DNA of 64,000 bases from Clostridia bacterium (GCA_017440965.1 JAFSGH010000018.1:29473-93472); one strand, 5' to 3'. Positions 43,504-53,346 are shown, counted from the stretch's first letter. The notes: a model not told the origin generated them from the sequence alone. Numbers and translations are program-made.

Positions 43504-45456
43504 TTATCCGAAGCACTCCGCAACATCTGCCCCTGCCCTTACAAAGGCGATAAATTCATCGATTTCGGCACTTATCTCGTACCAACCCTTGGTATAGAGC
43601 TTATTATCCTTTGTAAGCACCCATTCGCCGTCGGGAATATACACTGATTTTTTTGTCTGCCCCTGCTCAACGATGGGAGCAAAAATAATATCGTCTCCGA
43701 ACATATACTGACTGTCAAGCGTATAGCATATCTCATCCTCGGGATATTCAAAAAACATAGGTCTCATTACAGGATATCCCTTTTCACTTGCGGTATCTGT
43801 CTGTCTGAGAATATAAGGTCTCAGTCTCTCACGGATAAGCACAAGCTTTTTTAGAATTTCAAAATTTCTCTCTCCGAAGCTCCACAACTCATTGGGATCA
43901 CCGCTTGGCTCCTTGATTCCCGGTGCAGGCTCATAATGACGGTTTCTTGAGCCGTGAAGGCGCATAACAGGACTGAACAGACCAAACTGAAACCAACGCA
44001 CTATCAATTCACGGAAATAATCACCGGTGATGTCCGCTCCGTAAAATCCGCCTATATCCGTATTCCACCAGGGAATTCCGCACATTGCCATATTAAGCCC
44101 CGCCTTTACCTGATGGGCAAGGCTTTCAAAGCTTGAACGGATATCTCCCGACCAGACAAGAGAGGCAAACTTCTGACTGCCGAGATATGCACAGCGTGTC
44201 AGCGTTATTATATCATCCCTGCCCATTGACTTAAAGCCGTCATAGGCAAGCTTGGAATAATAATAGGGATACAGCAGAGCCACCATATCCGCTCTGCCCT
44301 TATACCATATAAGATTATCAAAATGCTCGGGATGGATCTCAGGCTCTGCCTCATCAAACCACAGAGCATCCACTCCGTTATCTATGTAATTGCTTTTAAG
44401 CTTGTTCCATACATATTCCCTCGTTGCGGGATTTGTCACATCGATCTCATTCTGCCATCCGTAGAAATCAAAAACTCTGTCGGCACCCCTTGCGGTCCGC
44501 ATAAGCATATTATTGCTTCTCATATAGTGATAATTCTCACTGCCGCCGTTTATAGTCGGCCACATTGAGACGACAAGCCTTATATTCATACTGTGAAGCT
44601 CATCCGTCATTGCCTTTACATCAGGCCAGCATTCAGGATCAAATCTGTAATCGCCCTGCTCTGTCCAGTGAAAATAATCAGCAACTATGGCAGATACCGG
44701 GATTCCCAGCTCCTTATATTTTCTTGCAACTCCGAGAAGCTCCTCCTGAGTCTCATAACGAAGCCTGCTCTGCCAGAAGCCTGTTGCCCATTCAGGCATT
44801 TTCGGTGCATATCCCGTAAGCTCTGAAAGCTCGGTGCAAGCCTCCTTAGGGGTACCTGCAATAACAACAAAATCCATAAACCGACAGCAGTCACAGCTCC
44901 AACGGGTACGGTTATTTGAAAGCTCACAAAGTCCCGTTGAGGGATTATTCCAGATAAAGCCGTATCCGAGAGAGGAATAAACATATGGAATAGTGCATTT
45001 GGCGTTTACATTGCGTATATCTATCGATGAGCCCTTAAGATCAAATTCATTGTCCCAGCTGTGTCCGAGGCCGAAAAAATGCTCATTCCTCTGCGGCTCA
45101 AAGGTCACTCTTGCAGACCACAGTCCGCTTCCCTTATTATCGAAGTGACGGTAATTGCTCTCAAAGGTAAGCTCAGGCTTTTCCTCAATTATTTTTTTGC
45201 CGTCCGAATAAAAGGTCAGCTTTCCGTCCGCATCCAGCTTTACACACAGCCTTCCGCAGGTAAGAGCAACCGAGCCTTCGTTTTCCGTAATACTGACATC
45301 CGTGCTTTTCGGCATAAGAGTATAGTCTTCGTCAATAACACGGCAGTCGGGAAATGCCTGAAAACGGATAGCGTTATCTCCGCAGCCGCTTATCCTGATA
45401 AGCTCAGTATAACGCATATACAACAATTCATTGTCTTTAACTGCAAGATTCTTCAT
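43504..45456 (-). CDS. GH31 alpha-glucosidase/alpha-xylosidase-type enzyme
   Basis: This is a 650-residue protein. The N-terminal beta-sandwich (about 1-220) is followed by the barrel. Nucleophile D368 lies in ALWFDEAEPE and acid/base D438 in VWSGDIRSSFESL. DYFHWTEQGDYRFD and RLHGSRN are also typical. WFDEAEPE is frequent in alpha-xylosidase-like members. No signal peptide is present. It heads the run of same-strand genes that continues into the methyl-transfer module, GH127 and GH36. Confidence 0.9.
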   Translation of the reverse strand: MKNLAVKDNELLYMRYTELIRISGCGDNAIRFQAFPDCRVIDEDYTLMPKSTDVSITENEGSVALTCGRLCVKLDADGKLTFYSDGKKIIEEKPELTFESNYRHFDNKGSGLWSARVTFEPQRNEHFFGLGHSWDNEFDLKGSSIDIRNVNAKCTIPYVYSSLGYGFIWNNPSTGLCELSNNRTRWSCDCCRFMDFVVIAGTPKEACTELSELTGYAPKMPEWATGFWQSRLRYETQEELLGVARKYKELGIPVSAIVADYFHWTEQGDYRFDPECWPDVKAMTDELHSMNIRLVVSMWPTINGGSENYHYMRSNNMLMRTARGADRVFDFYGWQNEIDVTNPATREYVWNKLKSNYIDNGVDALWFDEAEPEIHPEHFDNLIWYKGRADMVALLYPYYYSKLAYDGFKSMGRDDIITLTRCAYLGSQKFASLVWSGDIRSSFESLAHQVKAGLNMAMCGIPWWNTDIGGFYGADITGDYFRELIVRWFQFGLFSPVMRLHGSRNRHYEPAPGIKEPSGDPNELWSFGERNFEILKKLVLIRERLRPYILRQTDTASEKGYPVMRPMFFEYPEDEICYTLDSQYMFGDDIIFAPIVEQGQTKKSVYIPDGEWVLTKDNKLYTKGWYEISAEIDEFIAFVRAGADVAECFG

Positions 45457-45551
45457 AGCATTTCTCTCCGTAAAGCATTGTAATCTGTTTTATGATACGA
45501 TAATATCACAGTGCAAATACAAATACAATATCCGCTGCTTTCAAAAAAAAG

Positions 45552-45589
45552 AAAAAAGCACACCTCATCTGCAAAAAACCGAAGTGTGC
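45552..45589 (-). terminator. Terminator of the GH110-like gene
   Basis: On the minus strand GCACACTTC pairs with GAGGTGTGC and is followed by TTTTTTC. Confidence 0.75.
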
Positions 45590-45645
45590 CCGTCTTATTA
45601 TTTTGTAAGCTCAGATGAAATAAGTATAATCCGAAAAAAACCGGC

Positions 45646-47505
45646 TTACAGCTGAGAATTTATCTGCGCCCATACGGAAATATCCTTTGATTTCACTATC
45701 TCCTTAAAGCGTAAGAAGCCGCTGTCCGCAAAGGTATTCTCCGCATAACAGAGATTTTCACAGTATGAACCCAGCTGAATCCTTCCCTGTAAGGCGCTAT
45801 TATCAAAAAAGCTTCCCGTATCCACGGTATTTTCGCTGAAGGTAAAGCCGTTTACATTATCAACATTAAGGAGAAGAGACGGAATGTCCTTAAATGTATT
45901 TGAAGAGATTTCAACGTTTGAAAAAACAAATGTCTCGGCACCCTTTCCTGCAATGTTTGTGCCGACCTCGATCACTGAGCCCCAGTCGCTGAAATTACAT
46001 TTTTCGAAAGTATTATTTCGGATGATAAGATTATCAACACCCGTACCCTCCTGCCAGAGAGTGGGTTCAATATCCATAACCACCTTTATTGCCTGAGCCA
46101 TAGTCCTGTAAAAGCGGTTATTCTCACAAAGTCCGTTTGAGGACTGAAGAAGCAGACCTCTCGCTCTGTTGTCGTGGAAATAATTATTTCTGATAACATA
46201 ATTACTGCTGTCACATTCCGTGCTGTATGCAACAAAGCCTTGTGTAATTCCTTGGGGCATATTCTTAACAACCACTTCCTTGGTTATGCCCTCAAGCGCT
46301 TTGACAGAAGCTATTTCGGCAGTAAGATCGGTATTCTCAAATTTATCGTTCTTAAAGGAAAGGATATCACCTTTATTAAGTCTCATAGCCGAGGCAATCA
46401 GCTTAAGCGTATTTCCGTTTACTTCGGACACATAACCGAGACCGTCGTGTACATTTACGGCATCATCACCCATTCCGCTTATATCACAGCCCGAAATATT
46501 AAAGCAGCCGTCTGTATTTACAATATGGATGGCATCAGCCGTCATGGAGACACATCTTCTGTCCTTTTCCTCTTCGGGGATTCCGATAAAGCAGTTTATT
46601 ATCTGAAAATGCGAACAATTATCCTCACAGATATAAGCCATTCCCGCACTGCCGTAGATGTTTACATTATCAAAGGTAACATTTTTGCTCTGATTTCTTA
46701 TATTGAATGCCGTTCCGTCATAAACAAAGTGCCTGAGAATATAAGTCTCATTGTCCTTAAAGTCTGACATGCAGCCGTTATGCTCTACCTTAAGAGTATC
46801 CTCGGAGAGCTTTTCAACGGATCTTATATAGGAAGCATCCTGATAAAGATATATCTCCTTTGCTGAATATTCTGTTCCGAAGGTAAAGCTCTCGGTATCG
46901 CACTGAGTGATTGCCTGCATAGGAGCATTCTCATCACAGTATTCCTTATTTCTGAAAACAAGCTCAAGTGTATTTGCTTCCTTATTACTGTTTTTTACGG
47001 TAACCGCAGATGCAAGGGGTTTTTCCTCCCAGTTCCAGTCAATATTAAGATCTCTTACCTCAACACAGTCACTGTTTCTGATAAATATCCTGTAGCCTGT
47101 TGAAGAAAAAATGAATTCCGCACCGTTTCCGTCTATAAGAAGCTTCGTACAGTTATTGATATCAAGACCGTCAGGGCTTCTGAAATAATATTCACCCTTA
47201 TCAATAACAAGCTTAGTTCCGGGATTAGCGGAGCAATAATTGAGTGCACTCTGAAAAGCGGTAAAATTATCTGCATTTTCCTCCGAAAGTCCGAAATCCG
47301 AAGCATTCACCTCATTAAGGAATGCTTCTTCGGGACGCTCGATAAAAAATTTTGTACCCGCTGCACCGTTTATTTCATCCGCTGTTCTTCCTTCCGATAA
47401 CTTCGGCGTCTCAATGAGCACATCGGTAATTTCCGGTAATACCGACGAAGATGAAGTGATCATCAACAGCATCGAAGCAATAAATGAAACTACGCGTAAA
47501 AGCAT
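45646..47505 (-). CDS. Secreted right-handed beta-helix protein, GH110-like
   Basis: This is a 619-residue protein with a signal peptide (LLMITSSSSVLP). A beta-helix of Asn-rich rungs runs from about 100 to 590. TADAIHIVNTDGCFNISGC and GMGDDAVNVHDGLGYV resemble the GH110 active-site stretch (DATHF..C and DDAxNVHG). GH110 enzymes remove alpha-1,3-linked galactose, as on blood group B or mucin-type glycans. The match is by eye and moderate. AAAGGAAG precedes the start and there is a good sigma-A promoter. Confidence 0.6.
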   Translation of the reverse strand: MLLRVVSFIASMLLMITSSSSVLPEITDVLIETPKLSEGRTADEINGAAGTKFFIERPEEAFLNEVNASDFGLSEENADNFTAFQSALNYCSANPGTKLVIDKGEYYFRSPDGLDINNCTKLLIDGNGAEFIFSSTGYRIFIRNSDCVEVRDLNIDWNWEEKPLASAVTVKNSNKEANTLELVFRNKEYCDENAPMQAITQCDTESFTFGTEYSAKEIYLYQDASYIRSVEKLSEDTLKVEHNGCMSDFKDNETYILRHFVYDGTAFNIRNQSKNVTFDNVNIYGSAGMAYICEDNCSHFQIINCFIGIPEEEKDRRCVSMTADAIHIVNTDGCFNISGCDISGMGDDAVNVHDGLGYVSEVNGNTLKLIASAMRLNKGDILSFKNDKFENTDLTAEIASVKALEGITKEVVVKNMPQGITQGFVAYSTECDSSNYVIRNNYFHDNRARGLLLQSSNGLCENNRFYRTMAQAIKVVMDIEPTLWQEGTGVDNLIIRNNTFEKCNFSDWGSVIEVGTNIAGKGAETFVFSNVEISSNTFKDIPSLLLNVDNVNGFTFSENTVDTGSFFDNSALQGRIQLGSYCENLCYAENTFADSGFLRFKEIVKSKDISVWAQINSQL

Positions 47506-47558
47506 ACAAAACTTCCTTTCCGTTACAATAAATGATTAATTCAAAATCTTTTTATTGT

Positions 47559-47587
47559 ATTATAATTTTTTTCTCAATAAAAATCAA
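47559..47587 (-). promoter_or_regulatory. Sigma-A promoter of the GH110-like gene
   Basis: TTGATT (47587-47582), 17 bases, TATAAT (47564-47559) on the minus strand. Confidence 0.7.
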
Positions 47588-47699
47588 TATATCATAAGAC
47601 GACCTGCAAATTCTTTGATCCTTTGTACCTGAAGCTTAAATCAGACAGGCAAAACCTGCTTTTTCGTCTCATCAGAAGCCTTTTTGTCAACATTATTTA

Positions 47700-47728
47700 T
47701 TGACACATACATACTGATACTATAGAAT
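47700..47728 (+). promoter_or_regulatory. Sigma-A promoter of the sialidase-like gene
   Basis: TTGACA (47700-47705), 17 bases, TAGAAT (47723-47728), about 32 bases before the TTG start. Confidence 0.8.
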
Positions 47729-47759
47729 TATTATATACTTTTTGTAAAGGAGAATTCTT

Positions 47760-48824
47760 TTGAATATTAAGCTTCTGGGCTCACCGAAAATCATTATGAC
47801 CAATAATAAAAGCCATCACGCCTATTTTGCGTGGCCAACCATTGTAAGACTTCAGAATAAAACTATCTGTGTAGGTGCTTCCGGCTACAGAATTGAGCAT
47901 ATCTGTCCCTTCGGAAAGGGCGTTTTAGCCTTCAGCGAGGACAACGGAGAGACCTATTCAGAGCCTGTTCCCGTTTTTGATACGGTGCTTGATGACAGAG
48001 ATGTGGGACTTACCGTTTTCGGTGAAAGCGGTCTTATTGCCACATCTTTCAATAATACTCTTGAATTTCAGAGAGAAAATATGCCTCAGACGCAGGAATG
48101 CTTTGATTATATTAATTCCGTCTCCGCCGAGGATGAAAAAGAAGCACTGGGAATAAGCTTCAGAATAAGCAAGGATTTCGGAAAGTCCTTCAGCAGAATA
48201 TATAAATCCCCCGTTTCCTCTCCTCACGGACCGACGGTGCTTAATGACGGTACTGTTTTATGGGTAGGAAGAAGACTAGGTCTGCATAATCATATTGAGG
48301 CACATACAGTAAATACCGAAACGGGCGAAATGTGTCTCAGAGGAGATATGATGCTGTATACCTATGAGGAATTCAAGGATGTTTATTTTTATGAGCCTCA
48401 CGCAATTCAGCTTGAAGACGGCAGAATAATATGCCACCTCAGAGCAGAAAACAAGGATGAGAGCCTGTTCACTCTTTATCAGACCGTATCCGATGACAAC
48501 GGCGTCACCTGGTCTAAGCCACAACAGATAATACGGGATGACAGCGGTGCTCCGGGACATTTATTTATGCATTCCTCGGGAGTGCTGATCTCAACATTTT
48601 CCCACCGTGCAAAGCCTTACGGAATATGGGCAATATTCAGTAAAGACGGCGGCAATACCTGGAGCGATGAAAAAATCATCTTTACGGGCAAGGATTCCGA
48701 CGATTTAGGCTATCCCTCCACAATCGAGCTTGTTGGCAAAGAGCTTATAACCGCCTTCTATGCAAGAGAAAATGACTATGTCCCCGCCGTGATAATGCAA
48801 CAGAAATGGGTATTGGAGGAATAA
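47760..48824 (+). CDS. Sialidase-like six-bladed propeller protein (BNR/Asp-box repeats)
   Basis: This is a 354-residue protein starting with TTG at 47760, supported by AAAGGAG upstream and the promoter position. Four Asp-box repeats are visible: SEDNGETYSEP, SKDFGKSFSR, SDDNGVTWSKP and SKDGGNTWSDE. This is the sialidase/neuraminidase propeller mark (GH33 and relatives). No secretion signal is present, and I could not fix the Arg triad. Function as an exo-sialidase is plausible but not shown; other Asp-box glycosidases are possible. Confidence 0.7.
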   Translation: MNIKLLGSPKIIMTNNKSHHAYFAWPTIVRLQNKTICVGASGYRIEHICPFGKGVLAFSEDNGETYSEPVPVFDTVLDDRDVGLTVFGESGLIATSFNNTLEFQRENMPQTQECFDYINSVSAEDEKEALGISFRISKDFGKSFSRIYKSPVSSPHGPTVLNDGTVLWVGRRLGLHNHIEAHTVNTETGEMCLRGDMMLYTYEEFKDVYFYEPHAIQLEDGRIICHLRAENKDESLFTLYQTVSDDNGVTWSKPQQIIRDDSGAPGHLFMHSSGVLISTFSHRAKPYGIWAIFSKDGGNTWSDEKIIFTGKDSDDLGYPSTIELVGKELITAFYARENDYVPAVIMQQKWVLEE

Positions 48825-49113
48825 ACAGGCATTCCATTCTATAGAACATATTTTCTTGTTGCATCAGGCTAAAGCTTGCTGCAACAAGAAAACGGCTTCG
48901 CCGTTCGCCTGCGGCGAAACGCTTTCGTATAGTCCATCGCCGAGGGAAGTTTACTTCCCGTTCGGCGGGACATATAATCTTTTTACTTTATAGGAAGGAA
49001 TTTCCTATAAAGTAAATAATGCTGTCAGCGTCCATTCTTATCTGAATTGACTCTGACAGCAGCTTAAGGGATACTCATTACAGTATCCCTTATTCTTTTA
49101 TGTGGCTGACATA
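48825..49113. repeat. Hairpin-rich intergenic repeat and terminator
   Basis: Stems in order: TTTTCTTGTTGC/GCAACAAGAAAA (48851-48892), CGGCTTCGCCG (48893-48903), CGCCTGCGGCG (48906-48916), the dispersed core GGGAAGTTTACTTCCCGTTC (48944-48963) inside CGCCGA/TTCGGCG, and ACTTTATAGGAA/TTCCTATAAAGT (48985-49013). A terminator (49066-49099, AAGGGATACT/AGTATCCCTT then ATTCTTTT) follows for the plus-strand gene. The core matches 10043-10062. Confidence 0.75.
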
Positions 49114-49962
49114 TTATTTTTTATACTTATATACCCTGACATAATCTATTACAAAATCGACGGGGAGTGTTCCCACGGGATTTTTTTCAATATTCCCCGA
49201 CCAGCCAAAAACAGGCTTCCCCGCAACCCCGTCCACCTCAACAGACAGAATCATAAACTCCTCATTCTGAGAAACGCCTCCGAAGGAAGAACGGCAGGTC
49301 TCCACACCGTTTATATAGAAAATATATTCCTTCTCATTCCATTCAAGTCCGTATGTGTTAAAGGTATTATAGGGATCGTTTACCGCAAATGCGCCGAGTC
49401 TTTTTGATTTTCCGTCGATTCCGTAGCCATTATAATGAAGATTGGATACAACGGCATTTCTTATTTGCTTACGCTTATATAAGGGAGATTCAAATATATC
49501 GATCTCAGTTCCGTCCTGACCTGAAAAGCCCTTACCGACCTTCATGGAATGAAGCCAGAAGGCAGCCCACAAGCCCTCAGCGGCAGGAAGCTTACAACGG
49601 CATTCAAAATAACCGAATTTCTGCTCAAAAAGACCTGATGTATCGATAGCCTCCGTATAATAGCCTGCTCCGTATTCTCCGTCCTCCTTATATTCGGTGC
49701 GGATGTGAAGCTGATTATCTATAATTACTGCCTGAGAAGCAGACCATAATCCGCCCTTACGCGCACCTGTTTCCTTATTGAAAAATTGATGCTCGTGCCA
49801 TTTTGAGCTGTCTAATTCCTCTTTGTCAAAATTATCCTCGAATACCAGCTCAAATTCAGACAGATCGATCCGTTTCGGATTTTCAGGCCCTTTTTTTATT
49901 CTGCTTGTTACCAGAGGATCAAAGATCCCCGAAAAAATATTACCGATATGATTGATATCCAT
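49114..49962 (-). CDS. GH16 endo-beta-glucanase-type glycosidase, no signal peptide
   Basis: This is a 282-residue protein. The motif DGTEIDIFES supplies E153, D155 and E158. GLEWNEKEYIFYINGVETCR and FVIDYVRVYKYK close the fold; these are nearly the same words as in the first GH16 enzyme, so they are paralogues. An apparent signal peptide is missing, so the enzyme is cytosolic or leaves the cell by another route. AAGGTG precedes the start. Confidence 0.88.
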   Translation of the reverse strand: MDINHIGNIFSGIFDPLVTSRIKKGPENPKRIDLSEFELVFEDNFDKEELDSSKWHEHQFFNKETGARKGGLWSASQAVIIDNQLHIRTEYKEDGEYGAGYYTEAIDTSGLFEQKFGYFECRCKLPAAEGLWAAFWLHSMKVGKGFSGQDGTEIDIFESPLYKRKQIRNAVVSNLHYNGYGIDGKSKRLGAFAVNDPYNTFNTYGLEWNEKEYIFYINGVETCRSSFGGVSQNEEFMILSVEVDGVAGKPVFGWSGNIEKNPVGTLPVDFVIDYVRVYKYKK

Positions 49963-50113
49963 TTGATCACCTTACCGTATTTTATCTGTATCCCTCTGAA
50001 AAAAGCGAGCAATATATGTCTTTAAGCTCATTTTCATCAGGAAATTATCCGTTATCATTGCATTTATATAAGCCCTTTCGGTTAAGAACAAAAAAATGCG
50101 GGATCTATTCTTC

Positions 50114-51274
50114 TCAGAGCGACCAGAAGCTGTCAACAAAATGAGTTGCACGGTAAGGAAAAGCTCTGAAGAAATCATCTGCATTGCTTTTCAGCTCAAC
50201 TCCGTCTATAAAACGAACCGTCTCAGCGTTATGTCCTTCGCCGTTGAGAAGAAGCCTTGCCGCGGCAGGAGCAGTGAGTGAAATATCGTAATCACCCTCT
50301 TTTCTTATAGTAACCTTTCCTTTGCCGTTACAGTATTCAACATCAAATATACCGTGATTTTGTTCAAGCTTATCAAGGCTTAAGATACTGAATTTTCCCG
50401 GCTTATCGGGATATACATTACTCTCAAGAAGCTTTTTCAGATTATAGATCCTTCCTGCATAGCCGCCCTCTTTTTTATAGCACACTCCGTCGATTCTGTC
50501 GGTAAGACAGGAAAAGGGTGAGCCCTGATACTGCTTTTTTACAACAAGAGTTTTTACTATGCCGTCATAATTACGAAGAAAACCGATTATCTCTTTAAGG
50601 GCTTCGGGAGTAAGAACAAACAGCTCCTCTGCAATAAGCTCATCGGGACGCCTGACCTTAAAGCGCACATATCCGTCTGCTTCCCCAAGACTGTTTCTGT
50701 GAATATATGTATAATCCGCCTCTTGGAGTGGCTTTGAGCAGAAGTGCTTTTCATCCTCTCTTAAGGTCATAAGATTTTCCCGAAAAGCACATTTATTATG
50801 AAGCTCACACAGTTGAGCAAGCTGATCACCGGTATAAAGCTCCACATTATTACTGTGAGGGATGTGAGTAAGCTTCTGAAATGGAACGCTTATTGTAAAT
50901 GTAAGGTTAAGATTTGCAAAACCGAATTTTTCATAATATTCGATTGAAAAAGGTGAAAGAAAGCCTGCTGTCACATCATTTTCCGAAGCAGCTCTTCCCA
51001 CCTCATCAAAAATTGCCCTTACTGCTCCCATTCCCCGATATTCGGGCTGACTGCATACACCGCTTAAGACAAGTGTGTTGATAATATTGCCGCAATAATT
51101 ACACTTAAAATCAAACAGCTCAACACCTGCTATAAGTTTTCCCTTATAAAAAGCCCCGAGGACAGGCATCTCAACCTCATTGTCAACATCCTTATCAAAT
51201 TTCCAAATAAAGGATGCCGCCGATATTCTGTGATAATCCGCAGCCTCCTCAGGCCTTATCAATCTTACTTCCAT
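50114..51274 (-). CDS. Eis-like GNAT acetyltransferase
   Basis: This is a 386-residue protein. The GNAT core (about 1-140) has LSGVCSQPEYRGMGAVRAIF, the acetyl-CoA loop. A second GNAT-like region follows, and the C-terminal 100 residues form an SCP2-type domain ending FRAFPYRATHFVDSFWSL. This three-part build is that of Eis-type enzymes, which acetylate aminoglycosides or peptides at lysine-like amines. GGAG precedes the ATG at 51274. It could provide drug tolerance, but the substrate is unknown. Confidence 0.8.
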   Translation of the reverse strand: MEVRLIRPEEAADYHRISAASFIWKFDKDVDNEVEMPVLGAFYKGKLIAGVELFDFKCNYCGNIINTLVLSGVCSQPEYRGMGAVRAIFDEVGRAASENDVTAGFLSPFSIEYYEKFGFANLNLTFTISVPFQKLTHIPHSNNVELYTGDQLAQLCELHNKCAFRENLMTLREDEKHFCSKPLQEADYTYIHRNSLGEADGYVRFKVRRPDELIAEELFVLTPEALKEIIGFLRNYDGIVKTLVVKKQYQGSPFSCLTDRIDGVCYKKEGGYAGRIYNLKKLLESNVYPDKPGKFSILSLDKLEQNHGIFDVEYCNGKGKVTIRKEGDYDISLTAPAAARLLLNGEGHNAETVRFIDGVELKSNADDFFRAFPYRATHFVDSFWSL

Positions 51275-51350
51275 AACACTTCTCCGCAAAATTTCTTATT
51301 GCTTATATTATAGCATTCCTTAAAAATAAATCAATCTTTGCTTTAAGTTT

Positions 51351-52856
51351 TTACCCTATTGTCATAAGCTTTTTCGGGTACATATCATCATCTGTATATT
51401 CCCTTGTATATAATGCTCCTTTTTCCAGGGCACCGTCAACAAATGACAGCTCCAGATACCACGGGCTGTATTTTTTGTAATCGACCTTACTTTCAGGATC
51501 TGTCACACCGTAAAAATACACTCTGTAATATGTTTTAAGCATTCCGTTCTCAAGGTGCTTTCTCATTGAATAAAACATACCCATATCCTCACCCAAAAGT
51601 CCGGAATCATCACCGAATTCTGAGAGGATCTCCTCCTCCCCGTCGCCCGGCTTCAGAGAGACGAGATATACGGATATTGCCATCATACCGTCCAATGATT
51701 TGCACTTGCGTGTGCTCGAATAGCCGAAGGTGCGGCTTTTTTCATTATACATATGTCCGTCAATATTGCCGACTGCTACGCCTGTAACTATACCGTTTTC
51801 CTCCCTGATACCTACTAAGCCTTGACCCTTTATATAAGAATAAGGCGGAAAATATATCCGGTAGCTGTTATCAAAATCCATTTCTCTGAGCTGTTTGTCT
51901 AACTGCTTCTGCCCTACTTTGTCAAGAAAACTCCTGTATTTCTCCATGGGAAGAATAGCATATTCATCCATAATTTTTTCTGCCTGCTCAACAGTATCGC
52001 CAAGGCTTATGCGATTATAAACATCCTCAGTCTCATCAGAAATATAAACATCATAGGGAGAAAAATAAATAGGATATTCATCATAATATCTGAAACCGGT
52101 TTTCTGCAGCATACATGTAACAAACATCACGGAAAAGCAAACACACGCAACAGCAATGCTCTTTTTCCGCTGATTTTTCACATCGCCGATTTTTCCGAGC
52201 TTCAACAATATTGATGCGGCAATAGGATAAATTGAAAGCATTAAAGGTACACCTATAAGAAGAGCTCCCAAAAGCACCGGCTCTGCAGGTGTATTATAGA
52301 TTATAAACGGAGTAAAATTATCAATAAGATAGATCAGGTTATACCAGACGGAAAACAATGCCATCTGAGGATAGAAGCACCAAAAGAAAAAGCCTGATAG
52401 GACAAGATTGAAAAGACCTACAGATAAAAGCATTTTTCTGTATTTTTTTATGCGGGCAAAAACCGTAAATCCCACAACAACAAAAATCATAAGAAAGCTC
52501 ATAAAGGCTCCGAGAGGATCAGGATCACGGTTAGAATCAAAGGATGCAACCCACAGATCCAAGGGGAAGCACAGAATATTAAGTCCTATAATAAGAGCTC
52601 CTGCAAGTATACCCCAGACAGTTCTTTCCCTATAAAGCTCCTCAAATTCATTGCGGATATATTCCTTTATATTTTTGTCTGTACCGAATTCCTCAATTGC
52701 CTTGTCAATACTCACGCTTTCATCATAACCGATATCCTTATAGTAATCGGCTTTATCAAGTAAATGGCAGATGATCTCCTCCCTGAGAGCCTGTGCTTTT
52801 TTCTTCGGTAAATTCTCGGGAATAAAGCCTGCAGCAAATTCAGTTATTCTGTCCAT
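51351..52856 (-). CDS. HAAS/permease-prefix domain membrane protein
   Basis: This is a 501-residue protein. The N-terminal 75 residues (ALREEIICHLLDKADYY, AIEEFGTDKNIKEYI) are a HAAS-type domain found next to PadR regulators. Six or more hydrophobic helices follow (about 85-270). A large extracytoplasmic domain fills the C-terminal 230 residues. Its start is 12 bases after the PadR stop with AGGAGG in front. PadR-HAAS pairs commonly respond to membrane or envelope stress. Confidence 0.75.
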   Translation of the reverse strand: MDRITEFAAGFIPENLPKKKAQALREEIICHLLDKADYYKDIGYDESVSIDKAIEEFGTDKNIKEYIRNEFEELYRERTVWGILAGALIIGLNILCFPLDLWVASFDSNRDPDPLGAFMSFLMIFVVVGFTVFARIKKYRKMLLSVGLFNLVLSGFFFWCFYPQMALFSVWYNLIYLIDNFTPFIIYNTPAEPVLLGALLIGVPLMLSIYPIAASILLKLGKIGDVKNQRKKSIAVACVCFSVMFVTCMLQKTGFRYYDEYPIYFSPYDVYISDETEDVYNRISLGDTVEQAEKIMDEYAILPMEKYRSFLDKVGQKQLDKQLREMDFDNSYRIYFPPYSYIKGQGLVGIREENGIVTGVAVGNIDGHMYNEKSRTFGYSSTRKCKSLDGMMAISVYLVSLKPGDGEEEILSEFGDDSGLLGEDMGMFYSMRKHLENGMLKTYYRVYFYGVTDPESKVDYKKYSPWYLELSFVDGALEKGALYTREYTDDDMYPKKLMTIG

Positions 52857-52868
52857 AACGAAGCCTCC

Positions 52869-53213
52869 TCAGACATTCAGGGAAGCAGTCTTCGCAGAAA
52901 GCACCTTTTTGACAGCATTGGTATATGCCGCCCACTCTTCCTTGGCTTCATTCAAAGTCTTAAGTCCCTTTTCAGTGATCTTATAATACTTTCGTGTTCT
53001 TCCCTCCGTTTGTACGGTATAGGATTTGACATAGCCGTTTGCTTCAAAATTATGAAGAATGGGATATAATGTGCCTTCTTTGAAATTGAAAGCATTTTCA
53101 CTTCTTTCTGAAATTCGCTTGATTATCATATATCCGTACAATTCTTCCTTTTCAAGCACAGACAGCACAAGCATTGCACTGCTGCCTTTCGTAAGCTCTT
53201 TTTTGATATTCAT
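52869..53213 (-). CDS. PadR family transcriptional regulator
   Basis: This is a 114-residue protein. The winged helix is intact: LVLSVLEKEELYGYMIIKR, FKEGTLYPILHNFEANGYV, then RKYYKITEKGLKTL. This matches PadR-s1. The ATG at 53213 has GGAG in front; the longer frame to 53291 would run through the promoter and operator. It most likely represses its own operon with the HAAS protein. Confidence 0.9.
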   Translation of the reverse strand: MNIKKELTKGSSAMLVLSVLEKEELYGYMIIKRISERSENAFNFKEGTLYPILHNFEANGYVKSYTVQTEGRTRKYYKITEKGLKTLNEAKEEWAAYTNAVKKVLSAKTASLNV

Positions 53214-53225
53214 TTTCACCACTCC

Positions 53226-53291
53226 AATACATAGTTTTTCGATACATAGAGACTCTATGTATAATATAACAACTCTTCTTCGTATTGTCAA
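53226..53291 (-). promoter_or_regulatory. PadR operon promoter with PadR operator
   Basis: On the minus strand TTGACA (53291-53286), 17 bases and TATATT (53268-53263) form the promoter. Just after the -10, ATACATAGAG (53242-53251) and CTCTATGTAT (53253-53262) form a perfect inverted repeat around one base, the PadR-type site. A further half-site, ATACATAG, lies at about 53227-53234. Binding there would block transcription. Confidence 0.75.
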
Positions 53292-53346
53292 GAAAAATTT
53301 TTTCTGTCATTCATGCCGCAAGCATAATCTTTAGACATAAAAAACA

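Noticed and set aside
46174-46767. 197-codon plus-strand ORF
   Set aside because: It is opposite the GH110-like beta-helix gene and has no family signature.
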